The position numbers and the translations under genes were made by a program. Below, piece by piece: positions 1 through 9,629 of a stretch of DNA of 64,000 nt (within the stretch, counting starts at the first letter, position 1; every line of letters begins with the position of its first letter). The DNA comes from Alphaproteobacteria bacterium (GTDB taxonomy: Bacteria > Pseudomonadota > Alphaproteobacteria > Oceanibaculales > Oceanibaculaceae). The stretch spans positions 1 through 64,000 of the forward strand of contig JAHJHR010000016.1 of the NCBI GenBank assembly GCA_018823745.1, given 5' to 3'. The notes beneath the pieces are model-generated. The model did not search any database and was not told the origin of the DNA. It saw only the letters and a program-made list of their open reading frames with translations.

Positions 1-2
1 AG

Positions 3-92
3 TCGGGCTTGACCCCACTATCCATTGACCGAGCGATTGGCACGGACGGATGGACCCCAAGTGCCATGGGCGGGTCAAGCCCGAGGGTGACG
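3..92. repeat. REP-like intergenic palindromic element
   Basis: Perfect 13-bp inverted repeat TCGGGCTTGACCC (3-15) / GGGTCAAGCCCGA (72-84). Bases 71-92 are the exact 22-nt reverse complement of 50244-50265. Confidence 0.6.
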
Positions 93-140
93 ATGGAGGG
101 GAGGCGATGAAGAGTTAGCGAGAGCGACGTGTGTGCCCCC

Positions 141-839
141 CTACTCCGCCGCTTCGACCCCGGCCTGGTAGGCCTGTTTCAGATGCTGGTACTTGTTGCG
201 CAGATGGTCGGAGAGCAGGCGCGACAGCAAAGTGGCATCGCGCTTCGTCAGGGCCGAGAGAATCTCGTCATGCTCGGCGACGGCGTGGTCCCAGCGTTCG
301 CCCGACAGATTCGCCATGTAGCGGAAGCGTCGGACCCGGCCGTTCAGCGCGCCATAGGTCTGCACCAGCGTGGCGTTGCCGGCCCCGGCGATGATCGCCA
401 GATGGATCGCCTGGTTCAGCTTGAAGTAGCTGTGCAGATCGGCGCGGGCATGGCAGGCCAGCATCTCGTAATGCAGGGCCTTCACCTCCGAGATCGCAGC
501 ATCGCTCATCCGGCTGGCGGCGAGCATGCCGGCCAGGCCTTCCAGCGTCACCATCACCTCGATGATCTCGTCCAGCTCGGTCACGGTCAGCGGGGCGACC
601 ACCGCGCCGCGATTGGGCAGCAGTTCGACCAGCCCTTCCGAGGCCAGCACCTTCAGCGCCTCGCGCAGCGGCGTGCGGGAGATGCCGAAGCGTTCGCACA
701 GCACCCGTTCGGGCACGCGCTTGCCGGGCTCCAGCTCGCCCTCGACGATCAGGTCGCGCAGCCGCTCCACCACCTCGTCATGCAGCGAGCGGCGGGCGAT
801 ACGCTGTTCGGGCGGGCTATGGGGAATAACGGTGGCCAT
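141..839 (-). CDS. GntR family transcriptional regulator (FadR/FCD type)
   Basis: N-terminal wHTH (LRDLIVEGELEPGKRVPERVLCERFGISRTPLREALKVLASEGLVELLPNRGAVV) followed by a helical FCD-like domain. Confidence 0.93.
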   Translation of the reverse strand: MATVIPHSPPEQRIARRSLHDEVVERLRDLIVEGELEPGKRVPERVLCERFGISRTPLREALKVLASEGLVELLPNRGAVVAPLTVTELDEIIEVMVTLEGLAGMLAASRMSDAAISEVKALHYEMLACHARADLHSYFKLNQAIHLAIIAGAGNATLVQTYGALNGRVRRFRYMANLSGERWDHAVAEHDEILSALTKRDATLLSRLLSDHLRNKYQHLKQAYQAGVEAAE

Positions 840-847
840 GGCCTATC

Positions 848-3800
848 CTATGCCTTCGCCAGCGCCATTTCGAGCACGCGCACGACATGCACCGCCTCGC
901 GATTGGCGCCATCGTGAATCTGGTGCCGGCAGGAGGTGCCGTCGGCAACCAGGATCGCGTTTGCGTCGGCCTTGCGGATGGCGGGCAGCAGGGCGGCCTC
1001 GGCCATCTTCATCGAGACCTCGTAATGCTCGGCCTCATAGCCGAAGGCGCCGGCCATGCCGCAGCAGGAGCTGTCGATGGTTTCCACGGTCAGGCCGGGC
1101 ACAAGCTTCAGCACCTGCTGGACGGCAGGCATGACAGCAAAGGCCTTCTGGTGGCAATGACCGTGCAGCAGCGCCTTGCTGGCGGCAATCGGCTTCAGAT
1201 CAAGCTTCAGCCGGCCGGCCTTCGCTTCGGCGGCCAGGAACTCCTCCAGAAGCATCGCCCTGGCCGCCAGCGCATCGGACTCGGCGCCGGGGTGCATCGA
1301 GCGGAACTCGTCGCGCAGGGTGAACAGGCAGGAGGGCTCCAGCCCCAGCACCGGCACGCCGGCCTCGATATAGGGTTTCAGCGCGTCCAGCATGCGGCGC
1401 GATTCGGCCTTCGCCTCATCGACCAGACCGGCCGCCAGGAAGGTACGGCCGCAGCACAGCGGACGGTCCTTCGGCGGGGTGGCGAAATGCACGCGGTAGC
1501 CGGCAGCGGTCAGCACGGTGACGGCGGCGCGGGCATTCTCCGCATCGAAATAGCGGTTGAACGTATCGACGAACAGCACGACCGCCTCGCCATCCACCGG
1601 GCCGGTGGAGATGCCCGGCGCGCGGAAGGAATCGCCACGCCATTGCGGCAGGCTGCGTTTGGCGGACAGGCCCAGCAGCTTCTCGGTCAGTTTCGGCAGG
1701 CCCGGAATCCGGTCGCGCAAATTCAGCAGCGGCGCCAGCTTGGAGGCGATCCCGGCATAGCGCGGCAGGAAGGCGACCAGCCGGTCCTTCAGCCGCAGCC
1801 CGTGTTTCTTGCGATAGTGATGCAGGAATTCGATCTTCATCTTCGCCATGTCGACGCCAGTCGGGCATTCGCGCTTGCAGCCCTTGCAGCCGACGCAGAG
1901 ATCCATGGTCTGGTACATGTCGTCGGACAGCAGCGAATCGGGGCCGAGCTGGCCGGACAGCGCGAGGCGCAGGGAATTGGCCCGGCCGCGCGTCACGTCC
2001 TTCTCCTCGCCGGTGGCGCGGAAGCTGGGGCACATGACGCCGGGATCGGCCTTGCGGCAGGCGCCATTGTTGTTGCACATCTCGACCGCCCCCGAGATGC
2101 CGCCCCACTCGCTCCAGTCCAGCGCCGTCTCCAGCGGCTGGATGGCATATCCGGGCTTGAAGCGGAACAGGCTGCGGTCATCCATCTTCGGCGCGCGGAC
2201 GATCTTGCCCGGGTTCATCATGCCCTCGGGGTCGAAACTGTCCTTCACCTCCTCGAAGGCGCGCACGATGCGGCTGCCATACATCGGCTCGTGGAATTCC
2301 GAGCGCACGATGCCGTCGCCATGCTCGCCGGAATGGCAGCCCTTGTATTCGCGCACCATGGCGAAGGCTTCCTCGGCGATGGCGCGCATGTTTTTGGCAC
2401 CCTCCTCGGTCTTCATGTTCAGGATCGGGCGCACATGCAGCGTGCCGACCGAGGCATGGGCGTACCAGGTGCCCTTGGTGCCGTATTTGCTGAAGATGTC
2501 AGTCAGGCGTTCGGTGTAATCGGCCAAATCTTCCAGCGGCACGGCGCAATCCTCGATGAAGGAGACGGGTTTGCCGTCGCCCTTCATCGACATCATGATG
2601 TTCAGCCCCTGCTTGCGGATCTCCCAGATCTCGCTCTGGAATTTCGGGTCGGTCGCCTCGACCACCGCACCGGGGAAGCCCAGATCGCCCATCAGCTCGA
2701 CCAGGCTGGCAAGCCCGCGCAGTTGCGCCGCCTTGTCCTCGCCGGCGAATTCGACCAGCAGCAGCGCCTCCGGCTCGCCAACGACGAATTTGTCCACCGT
2801 CCCGCGGAAGGCCGGGATGTCGCGAGCCAGATCGATCATCGTGCGGTCGACCAGCTCCACCGCCGTCGGCCCCAGCTTCACGATGTGCTGGGTGGCCTCC
2901 ATCGCCTTGCGGAAGGTCGGGAAGTGGCACACGCCCAGCGTCTTGTGCGGCGGGATCGGCTTCAGGTCGAGCTGGATGCGCTGGAACCAGCCCAGCGTGC
3001 CCTCGGAGCCGACCAGCAGATGGGACATGTTGTGCCCCTCCGGCTTGATCGTCTCGATGTTGTAGCCGCCGATCTTGCGCAGGATATCCGGGATGCGGGC
3101 CTTGATCTCGTCGGCCTCGCGCAGGCCGAGGGCGCGCATCTTCTGCACCAGAGCGATGTAGGCGGGGTCGCCGCCCAGCCCGTCCAGATTGCCCGGCACC
3201 GGGCCAAAGCGCGCCTGGCTGCCATCGGCCAGCACGGCATCGATGGCACGGACATTATGCACCATATTGCCGTAGCGCAGGGACCGCGAGCCGCAGGAAT
3301 TATTGCCGGCCATGCCGCCGATGGTCGCCCGGCTGCCGGTCGAGATATCGACCGGGAAGAACAGGCCGGTGCCCTTCAGCTGCTTGTTCAGCTTGTCTAG
3401 CGTGATGCCGGGATGCACCCAGGCGGTCCGCGCTTCCGGATCGACCGAGATGACGTCATTCAGGAAGCGGCTGTGGTCGATGACCAAGGCCTCATTCACC
3501 GTCTGCCCACATTGTGAGGTGCCGCCGCCGCGCGGCAGCACGGGGATGCCCTCGGCCCGCGCAATGTCCAGCGCGCGCAGCACATCCGCCTCGCTATGCG
3601 GCACGACCACGCCCAGCGGCTCAATCTGGTAGATCGAGGCGTCGGTGGAATACCGCCCGCGGCTGAAGCTGTCGAACAGCACATCGCCCTCAATCTCCCG
3701 GCGCAGGCGCGCGGCAAGGCTGCTGTCGCCCGGCGTGATGCGGGCTTTGGCTTTCGAAAGGCCGGGGGCGGGCTTGGCGGAAGGCAGGGTGGCGGCCACG

Positions 3801-3871
3801 GCGTCAGCTTTCGGATTGAGGGCGGTTTCTGAAACATGCTCCGTTTCGCCAGCGATGCAAGAGCGGAGCAA
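848..3871 (-). CDS. FAD-binding and (Fe-S)-binding oxidoreductase (GlcD-GlpC fusion, YdiJ/D-2-hydroxyacid dehydrogenase-like)
   Basis: FAD_binding_4-like region (GGGTSQCGQTVNEALVIDHSRFLN), FAD_oxidase_C region, ferredoxin motif CVGCKGCKRECPTG, C-terminal CCG-type Cys motifs (LCCGRTF, SSCCGMAGAFGYE). Start is uncertain: the ORF track opens at 3940, and TTG at 3871 is a plausible start. Confidence 0.9.
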   Translation of the reverse strand: MLRSCIAGETEHVSETALNPKADAVAATLPSAKPAPGLSKAKARITPGDSSLAARLRREIEGDVLFDSFSRGRYSTDASIYQIEPLGVVVPHSEADVLRALDIARAEGIPVLPRGGGTSQCGQTVNEALVIDHSRFLNDVISVDPEARTAWVHPGITLDKLNKQLKGTGLFFPVDISTGSRATIGGMAGNNSCGSRSLRYGNMVHNVRAIDAVLADGSQARFGPVPGNLDGLGGDPAYIALVQKMRALGLREADEIKARIPDILRKIGGYNIETIKPEGHNMSHLLVGSEGTLGWFQRIQLDLKPIPPHKTLGVCHFPTFRKAMEATQHIVKLGPTAVELVDRTMIDLARDIPAFRGTVDKFVVGEPEALLLVEFAGEDKAAQLRGLASLVELMGDLGFPGAVVEATDPKFQSEIWEIRKQGLNIMMSMKGDGKPVSFIEDCAVPLEDLADYTERLTDIFSKYGTKGTWYAHASVGTLHVRPILNMKTEEGAKNMRAIAEEAFAMVREYKGCHSGEHGDGIVRSEFHEPMYGSRIVRAFEEVKDSFDPEGMMNPGKIVRAPKMDDRSLFRFKPGYAIQPLETALDWSEWGGISGAVEMCNNNGACRKADPGVMCPSFRATGEEKDVTRGRANSLRLALSGQLGPDSLLSDDMYQTMDLCVGCKGCKRECPTGVDMAKMKIEFLHHYRKKHGLRLKDRLVAFLPRYAGIASKLAPLLNLRDRIPGLPKLTEKLLGLSAKRSLPQWRGDSFRAPGISTGPVDGEAVVLFVDTFNRYFDAENARAAVTVLTAAGYRVHFATPPKDRPLCCGRTFLAAGLVDEAKAESRRMLDALKPYIEAGVPVLGLEPSCLFTLRDEFRSMHPGAESDALAARAMLLEEFLAAEAKAGRLKLDLKPIAASKALLHGHCHQKAFAVMPAVQQVLKLVPGLTVETIDSSCCGMAGAFGYEAEHYEVSMKMAEAALLPAIRKADANAILVADGTSCRHQIHDGANREAVHVVRVLEMALAKA

Positions 3872-3886
3872 CTGTAGGCTATCATT

Positions 3887-3903
3887 TTGAATGCAAAATT
3901 CAA
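3887..3903. promoter_or_regulatory. putative operator palindrome
   Basis: TTGAAT-GCAAA-ATTCAA inverted repeat in the divergent region upstream of the oxidoreductase; related sequence at 4029-4051. Confidence 0.45.
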
Positions 3904-4010
3904 TGGAGCTGCATGCCGCCCGGCAGCGCCACCCCCGCACACCCTAAAATACGGCGCTTTTTATATTGTTTATGCTGCGTTGCGGTATATCGCATCTTCC
4001 CAGACTCACC

Positions 4011-4051
4011 TTGACACCGCCCTTGAAATTGAATGCACTATGCAAAATTCG
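4011..4051 (+). promoter_or_regulatory. putative promoter/operator for the aminotransferase operon
   Basis: TTGACA (4011-4016), then TTGAATGCACTATGCAAAATTC sharing TTGAATGCA and GCAAAATTC with 3887-3903; internal TGCA-CTA-TGCA symmetry. Confidence 0.4.
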
Positions 4052-4099
4052 TCGAAATCGGGTTGGCCCCTCTGACCCCAGGCAAGAGAAGAATCGATC

Positions 4100-5293
4100 A
4101 TGACCTACCGTTCCGGCCGCCATTTCCTGCAGATTCCCGGCCCGACCAATGTGCCCGACCGGGTGCTACGCGCCATTGATGCCCCGACCATGGATCATCG
4201 CGGCCCGGAATTCGGCGTGCTTGGCAAGACCGTGCTGGAAGGCCTGAAGCCGGTGTTCAAGACGAAGAACCCGGTCATCATCTTCCCGGCCTCGGGCACC
4301 GGCGCCTGGGAAGCCGCCCTGGTCAACACCCTGTCGCCCGGCGACAAGGTGCTGATGGTGGAGACCGGCCATTTCGCCAGCCTGTGGCAGGAAATGGCGG
4401 GCCGTCTGGGCCTGACCGTCGATTTCGTGCCGGGCGACTGGCGTCATGGCGTCGACCCGGCGCTGATCGAGGCCAAGCTGAAGGAAGACAAGGGCCACAC
4501 CATCAAGGCCGTGTGCGCCGTGCATAACGAGACCTCGACTGGCGTGACCAGCCGCATCGGGCTGATCCGCAAGGCAATCGACGCGGCCGGTCATCCGGCG
4601 CTGTACCTGGTGGACACGATCTCCTCGCTCGGCTCCATCGACTATCGGCATGACGAATGGGGCGTCGACGTCACCGTCGCCGGCTCGCAGAAGGGGCTGA
4701 TGCTGCCGCCGGGCCTGTCTTTCAACGCGATCAGCGACAAGGCGATTGCCGCCTCGAAAAAGGCCGGGCTGCAGAAATCCTACTGGGATTGGGCGCCGAT
4801 GCTGACGGCGAATGAGAAGGGCTATTTCCCCTATACCCCGGCGACCAATCTGCTCTATGGCCTGAAAGAGGCTCTCGACATGCTGCTGGAGGAAGGGCTG
4901 GACAATGTCTTCGCCCGTCATGACCGCCATGCCGAGGCAACCCGCCGCGCGGTGCGCGGCTGGGGGCTGGAAATCCTGGCCAAGAACCCGGAGGAGTATT
5001 CCAGCGCGCTGACCGCCGTTCTGCTGCCGGACGGGCACAATGCCGACGCCCTGCGCAAGGTGATCCTGGAGAAGTTCGACATGTCGCTGGGCCAGGGCCT
5101 TGGCAAGGTGTCGGGCAAGGTATTCCGCATCGGCCATCTGGGCGATTTCAACGATCTGGCGCTGGCGGGCACTCTGTCGGGCGTCGAGATGGGCCTGAAA
5201 CTGGCCGGTGTACCAATACAGGGCAGCGGTGTTTCCGAGGCACTGGATTATCTGGGCGAGGCCAACACCGGGGCCACAAACGCCGCAGCCTGA
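4100..5293 (+). CDS. Class V aminotransferase, serine/alanine/aspartate--glyoxylate aminotransferase-like
   Basis: N-terminal HFLQIPGPTNVPDRVLRAIDAPTMDHRGPEF and PLP-Lys region (AGSQKGLMLPPGL) typical of serine-glyoxylate aminotransferase family. Confidence 0.92.
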   Translation: MTYRSGRHFLQIPGPTNVPDRVLRAIDAPTMDHRGPEFGVLGKTVLEGLKPVFKTKNPVIIFPASGTGAWEAALVNTLSPGDKVLMVETGHFASLWQEMAGRLGLTVDFVPGDWRHGVDPALIEAKLKEDKGHTIKAVCAVHNETSTGVTSRIGLIRKAIDAAGHPALYLVDTISSLGSIDYRHDEWGVDVTVAGSQKGLMLPPGLSFNAISDKAIAASKKAGLQKSYWDWAPMLTANEKGYFPYTPATNLLYGLKEALDMLLEEGLDNVFARHDRHAEATRRAVRGWGLEILAKNPEEYSSALTAVLLPDGHNADALRKVILEKFDMSLGQGLGKVSGKVFRIGHLGDFNDLALAGTLSGVEMGLKLAGVPIQGSGVSEALDYLGEANTGATNAAA

Positions 5294-5419
5294 AGACTTC
5301 GGACTGGATAAAATGCGCGACAACTAATGATGGCGAGGCACATCGAAATACCAGCATAATCGAATGGAAGAGCCGGCATTAAGACCGGCCCCATAAATCA
5401 AAACAGATGGAGGAACGTC

Positions 5420-6400
5420 ATGAGGAAACTGTTTATCGCAAGCGCCCTGCTGCTGAGCGGCGGGCTGGCCCTGCCGGCCCAGGCACAGATGGAGCTGAAA
5501 TTCGGCCATGTCGGCGGCCCCGGTTCGCTGTTCGAGCTGTCGGCCAATGAATTCGCGAAGCGGGCCAATGCCAAGCTGGGCGACAAGGCGAAGGTCGTCA
5601 CCTTCGGCTCCAGCCAGCTTGGCGGCGACAAGGAGCTGATGCAGAAGCTGAAGCTCGGCACCGTCGAATTCGCCCTGCCCTCGACCGTCATGTCTTCCGA
5701 GGTCGACGCCTTCGGCATGTTCGAGATGCCGTATCTGGTGAAGAACCGCGATCACATGAAGAAGATCGAGGCCGAGGTGATCTGGCCGACCCTGGCCCCG
5801 ATGGCCGAAGCCAAGGGCTTCAAGATTCTGGGCGTCTGGGAAAACGGCTTCCGCCACATCACCAACAACGCCCGGCCGATCGTGAAGCCCGAGGATCTGA
5901 AGGGCATCAAGCTGCGCGTGCCGCAGGGCAAGTGGCGCGTGAAGATGTTCCAGATCTACGGCTCCAACCCGTCGCCGATGGCGCTGTCGGAGGTGTTCGT
6001 CGCGCTGCAGACCGGCGTGATGGACGGCCAGGAAAATCCGCTGACGCAGATCTATTCCTCGAAATTCCAGGAAGTGCAGAAGTACCTGTCGATGACCGGG
6101 CATGTCTACACCCCGGCCTATATCGTCGCCGGGGCGCGCAAATGGGCCTCCCTGCCGGCAGATGTGCGCAGCATCCTGGAGGCAACGGCCAAGGAAACCC
6201 AGGCCTATGTCTATGAGCAGGCGGAAAAGCTGGAAGGTGACCTGCTGGCCAAGATCAAGGCCGCCGGCGTCACGGTGAACGAGGCCGACAAGGACGCCTT
6301 CATCGCCGCCAGCAAGGACGTCTATACCGAGTTCGGCCAGGACGTGAAGGATGGTGCCGCAATGGTCGATAAGGCCATCGCCCTCGGCGCCGGCCTCTAA
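5420..6400 (+). CDS. TRAP transporter substrate-binding protein, DctP family
   Basis: Signal peptide (MRKLFIASALLLSGGLALPAQAQ) and DctP motifs (GVWENGFRHITNNARPIVKPEDLKGIKLRVP, EVFVALQTGVMDGQENPLTQI); followed by DctQ/DctM genes. Confidence 0.95.
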   Translation: MRKLFIASALLLSGGLALPAQAQMELKFGHVGGPGSLFELSANEFAKRANAKLGDKAKVVTFGSSQLGGDKELMQKLKLGTVEFALPSTVMSSEVDAFGMFEMPYLVKNRDHMKKIEAEVIWPTLAPMAEAKGFKILGVWENGFRHITNNARPIVKPEDLKGIKLRVPQGKWRVKMFQIYGSNPSPMALSEVFVALQTGVMDGQENPLTQIYSSKFQEVQKYLSMTGHVYTPAYIVAGARKWASLPADVRSILEATAKETQAYVYEQAEKLEGDLLAKIKAAGVTVNEADKDAFIAASKDVYTEFGQDVKDGAAMVDKAIALGAGL

Positions 6401-6412
6401 AGTACAGCGTCA

Positions 6413-6446
6413 GGCCCCGCCGGCATCCACCGGCGGGGCCTTTCCT
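6413..6446 (+). terminator. GC-rich stem-loop followed by a T-rich tract between dctP- and dctQ-like genes
   Basis: Perfect 11-bp stem GGCCCCGCCGG (6413-6423) / CCGGCGGGGCC (6430-6440), loop CATCCA, then TTTCCTT. Confidence 0.65.
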
Positions 6447-6489
6447 TGTTCATAGCGACAAAAATCAGGACAGAGAGGGCTCCCTCACC

Positions 6490-7011
6490 GTGTTCGTCTC
6501 GCTCAGAACCATCTTCGACAGGACATTATCGGCCTTTGTCATCCTGTTGCTTGCCAGCCTGACGGTCATCATCGTGATGGGCGTCGTCTATCGCAAAATG
6601 GGCTGGTCACTCGTCTGGTATGACGAGGTGGCGTCCATCATGCTGGCATGGCTGACCTATTACGGTGCCGCGCTGGCCGCGCTGAAGCGCGCCCATATCG
6701 GCTTCCCCGGGATGGTCAATGCCATGCGCCCTCAGTTTCGCGTGCCGGCCGTTCTGTTCGGCGAGGCCTGTGTCATCCTGTTCTTCGCCCTGATGGCCTG
6801 GTTCGGCTACCAGGTGCTGGTCATTCTTGAGGGCGATACGCTGGTCACCCTGCCCGGCATCACCACCGCCCTTGCCCAGTCGGTCATCCCCGTCGGCGCG
6901 GTGCTGTTCATTATCGCCCAACTGCTGAGCCTGCCCGAAATACTGGAGCAGGCGCGCGGCCAGGGCGTCATCGACGCAGAGCAGAAGGCGCTGCAGGAGA
7001 TCCTGAAATGA
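6490..7011 (+). CDS. TRAP transporter small permease, DctQ family
   Basis: Four hydrophobic segments, DctQ-like LVWYDEVASIMLAWLTYYGAALAALKRAHIGF; located between DctP and DctM. Confidence 0.93.
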   Translation: MFVSLRTIFDRTLSAFVILLLASLTVIIVMGVVYRKMGWSLVWYDEVASIMLAWLTYYGAALAALKRAHIGFPGMVNAMRPQFRVPAVLFGEACVILFFALMAWFGYQVLVILEGDTLVTLPGITTALAQSVIPVGAVLFIIAQLLSLPEILEQARGQGVIDAEQKALQEILK

Positions 7012-8291
7012 TCATCGCCCTGATGCTGGTCAGCCTCGTTGCCCTGATCCTGATGAATGTGCCCATCGCCGTCGCCCTCGGCATTGTCGCCATCGTGGCG
7101 ATGGTCAGCGCCTCCGGCATGGATGCGCTGCTGAATGCGGCACTCGTCCTCTTCAATGGCGCGACCAGCTTCCCGCTGCTGTCGATCCCGCTGTTCATCC
7201 TGGCCGGCGCGATCATGAATTCCTCCAGCCTGTCGCGCCGGCTGATCGCCTTCGCCTCGGCAATCTTCGGCTTCGTGAAGGGCGGGCTGGCGATGGTGAA
7301 TATCGGCACCTCGCTGTTCTTCGCCGAAATTTCCGGCTCGGCCGTGGCCGATGTGGCCGCGCTTGGCTCGATCCTGATCCCGGCGATGAAGAAGAAGGGC
7401 TACCCGAAGGAATTCGCCGCCGCTGTCACCTCCTCCTCCGCCACGCTGGCGGTCATCATCCCGCCCTCGATCCCGATGATCCTCTACGCCGTCATGGCGG
7501 AAGCGTCGGTCGTGCAGATTTTCGTCGCCGGCATCGTGCCCGGCATCCTCGGCGGCGGCGGCATGATGGCCTTGGCCTACTGGTATGCGCGGCGCTACAA
7601 TTACCCGGTCGAGGAAGTCTTCAGCCTGCAGCGCGTCGGCCACACCTTCCGCGAGGCGGCCTGGGCCTTCCTGCTGCCGCTGATCATCCTGGGCGGCATC
7701 TTCGGCGGCGTCGTCACCGCGACCGAGGGTGCCGGTCTTGCCGTCCTGGCAGCCTTGTTCATCGGCGGCGTGGTCTATCGCGATCTCGACCTGCGGCATC
7801 TGTATAATTCGATGATGGAAGGCGGCATCCAGACCGCCGTCGTCATGCTTCTGGTCGCCACCTCGGCCCTGCTCGGCGTCTATCTGACCGAACAGCAGAT
7901 CCCGCAGAAGCTGGCCCTCCTGCTGTCTTCCTTCACCGACAATAAATACGCGGTGCTGGGCATCCTGAACGTTTTCTTCCTGGTCATCGGGCTGTTCCTG
8001 CACTCGGCCGCCGCGATCATCCTGGTGGTGCCCATCGTCATGCCGCTGGTCCACTCGGTCGGCATCGACCCGGTCCATTTCGGGCTGGTCGTGACGCTGA
8101 ATCTGGGCATCGGCCAGCAGACACCGCCGGTCGCCAGCGTGCTGATGACGGCCTGCTCCATCGCCAAGGCGGATATGTGGGAGGTCACGAAGGTGAACCT
8201 GCCCTTCATCGGCATTCTTCTGGCAGTGCTGATCCTGGTAACCTATGTCCCGGCCGTGCCGATGGCGCTGGTCGAATATTTCTACCGCTGA
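7008..8291 (+). CDS. TRAP transporter large permease, DctM family
   Basis: DctM motifs (MNVPIAVALGI, SSSATLAVIIPPSIPMILYAV, GIGQQTPPVASVL); overlaps the DctQ gene by 4 nt. Confidence 0.96.
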   Translation: MIIALMLVSLVALILMNVPIAVALGIVAIVAMVSASGMDALLNAALVLFNGATSFPLLSIPLFILAGAIMNSSSLSRRLIAFASAIFGFVKGGLAMVNIGTSLFFAEISGSAVADVAALGSILIPAMKKKGYPKEFAAAVTSSSATLAVIIPPSIPMILYAVMAEASVVQIFVAGIVPGILGGGGMMALAYWYARRYNYPVEEVFSLQRVGHTFREAAWAFLLPLIILGGIFGGVVTATEGAGLAVLAALFIGGVVYRDLDLRHLYNSMMEGGIQTAVVMLLVATSALLGVYLTEQQIPQKLALLLSSFTDNKYAVLGILNVFFLVIGLFLHSAAAIILVVPIVMPLVHSVGIDPVHFGLVVTLNLGIGQQTPPVASVLMTACSIAKADMWEVTKVNLPFIGILLAVLILVTYVPAVPMALVEYFYR

Positions 8292-8312
8292 GCAGAAGGA
8301 TAGCCTCACAGC

Positions 8313-9527
8313 ATGCCAGGACGGCAGATCGGGCCGCTTTCGGGCCTGAAGGTGATCGAGTTGGCGCATATCATGGCCGGCCCGGTCTGCGGGCTGATGC
8401 TCGCCGATATGGGCGCGGATGTGATCAAGGTGGAGAAGGTGCCGGGCGGCGATGATTCACGCCGTTTCGTACCGCCGCTGATCGAGGGCGAGCCCGCCGC
8501 CTATATGATGATGAACCGCAACAAGCGGGGCATCGCCCTCGATTTGAAGACCGAGGCCGGCAAGCAGGCGGTACGCCGGCTGCTGGAGACAGCCGATGTG
8601 GTGATCGAGAATTACCGCATGGGCACGATGGAGAAGCTGGGCCTCGGCTATGAGGATCTGCGCAAGATCAACCCCGGCCTGATCTATTGCGAGATTTCCG
8701 GCTTCGGGCGTACCGGCCCCTATGCCGATCGGGGCGGCTTCGACCTGATCGCCCAAGGCATGAGCGGTCTGATGAGCATCACCGGCGAAGGTGAAGGCCG
8801 GCCGCCTGTGAAGGTCGGCGCGCCGGTCACCGACATCACCGCCGGCATCATCGGCGCCATGGGCGTGCTGGCGGCCTATATCCACCGGCTGAAGACCGGC
8901 GAGGGCCAGAAGGTCGATACCTCGCTGTTCGAGGCCGGCATCGTGCAGACCTACTGGCAATCGGCGATCTGCTTCGCCACCGGCGGGACTCTTGGCCCCA
9001 TTGGCTCCGCCCACCCGCTGAATGCGCCCTACCAGGCTTTCCCGACCGAAGATGGCTGGATCAATATCGGCGCCGCCAACCAGGGCAATTGGGAAAGGCT
9101 GCTGAAAGCCATTGAGGCGCCGCAGTTGAACGATGATCCGCGCTTCTCCGCCAATGCGCTACGCATGCAGAACCTGCCGGCGCTGGTCGATATACTGAAC
9201 CCGATCTTCCGCACCCGCCCGACTGCAGACTGGCTGGAGCGGCTTGCTGCCGTCGGCCTGCCCGCCGGTCCCGTGCTGTCCATCCCGGAAATGCACCGCG
9301 ACCCGCAGGCGCTGGCCCGCGGCGTGGTGACCGAGGTCGCGCATTCGACGCTCGGCCAGGTCAAAACGCTCGGCCTGCCCATCGCCTTTTCCGGCACGCC
9401 GGGCGGCCCGCAATCCGGCGCCCCGGTGTTTGGCGAGCATACAAGAGAGGTCTTGATCGAAGCCGGCTACAGCGCCGGGGAAATCGACGCCATGCTGGCC
9501 GAGGGCGCGATAAAGGCTGCCGGCTAG
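8313..9527 (+). CDS. CaiB/BaiF (family III) CoA-transferase
   Basis: GLKVIELAHIMAGPVCGLMLADMGADVIKVEK, RNKRGIALDLKTEAGK, catalytic-Asp region GGFDLIAQGMSGLMSITGE. Confidence 0.95.
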   Translation: MPGRQIGPLSGLKVIELAHIMAGPVCGLMLADMGADVIKVEKVPGGDDSRRFVPPLIEGEPAAYMMMNRNKRGIALDLKTEAGKQAVRRLLETADVVIENYRMGTMEKLGLGYEDLRKINPGLIYCEISGFGRTGPYADRGGFDLIAQGMSGLMSITGEGEGRPPVKVGAPVTDITAGIIGAMGVLAAYIHRLKTGEGQKVDTSLFEAGIVQTYWQSAICFATGGTLGPIGSAHPLNAPYQAFPTEDGWINIGAANQGNWERLLKAIEAPQLNDDPRFSANALRMQNLPALVDILNPIFRTRPTADWLERLAAVGLPAGPVLSIPEMHRDPQALARGVVTEVAHSTLGQVKTLGLPIAFSGTPGGPQSGAPVFGEHTREVLIEAGYSAGEIDAMLAEGAIKAAG

Positions 9528-9629
9528 AGGCGGGCGGCACCAGAAGTTATCCCTTCCATCCTCGGCGATGCCTCCCATCTGAAAGGCATGAAGCCGGCAC
9601 CTGCCGGCACCGAGGATAGGAGATTTCTC

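Noticed and set aside
887-3400. 837-aa plus-strand ORF antisense to the FAD/Fe-S oxidoreductase
   Set aside because: Low-complexity, His/Gly/Gln/Arg-rich translation with no recognisable domain; opposite strand has clear motifs. High-GC antisense ORF artefact.
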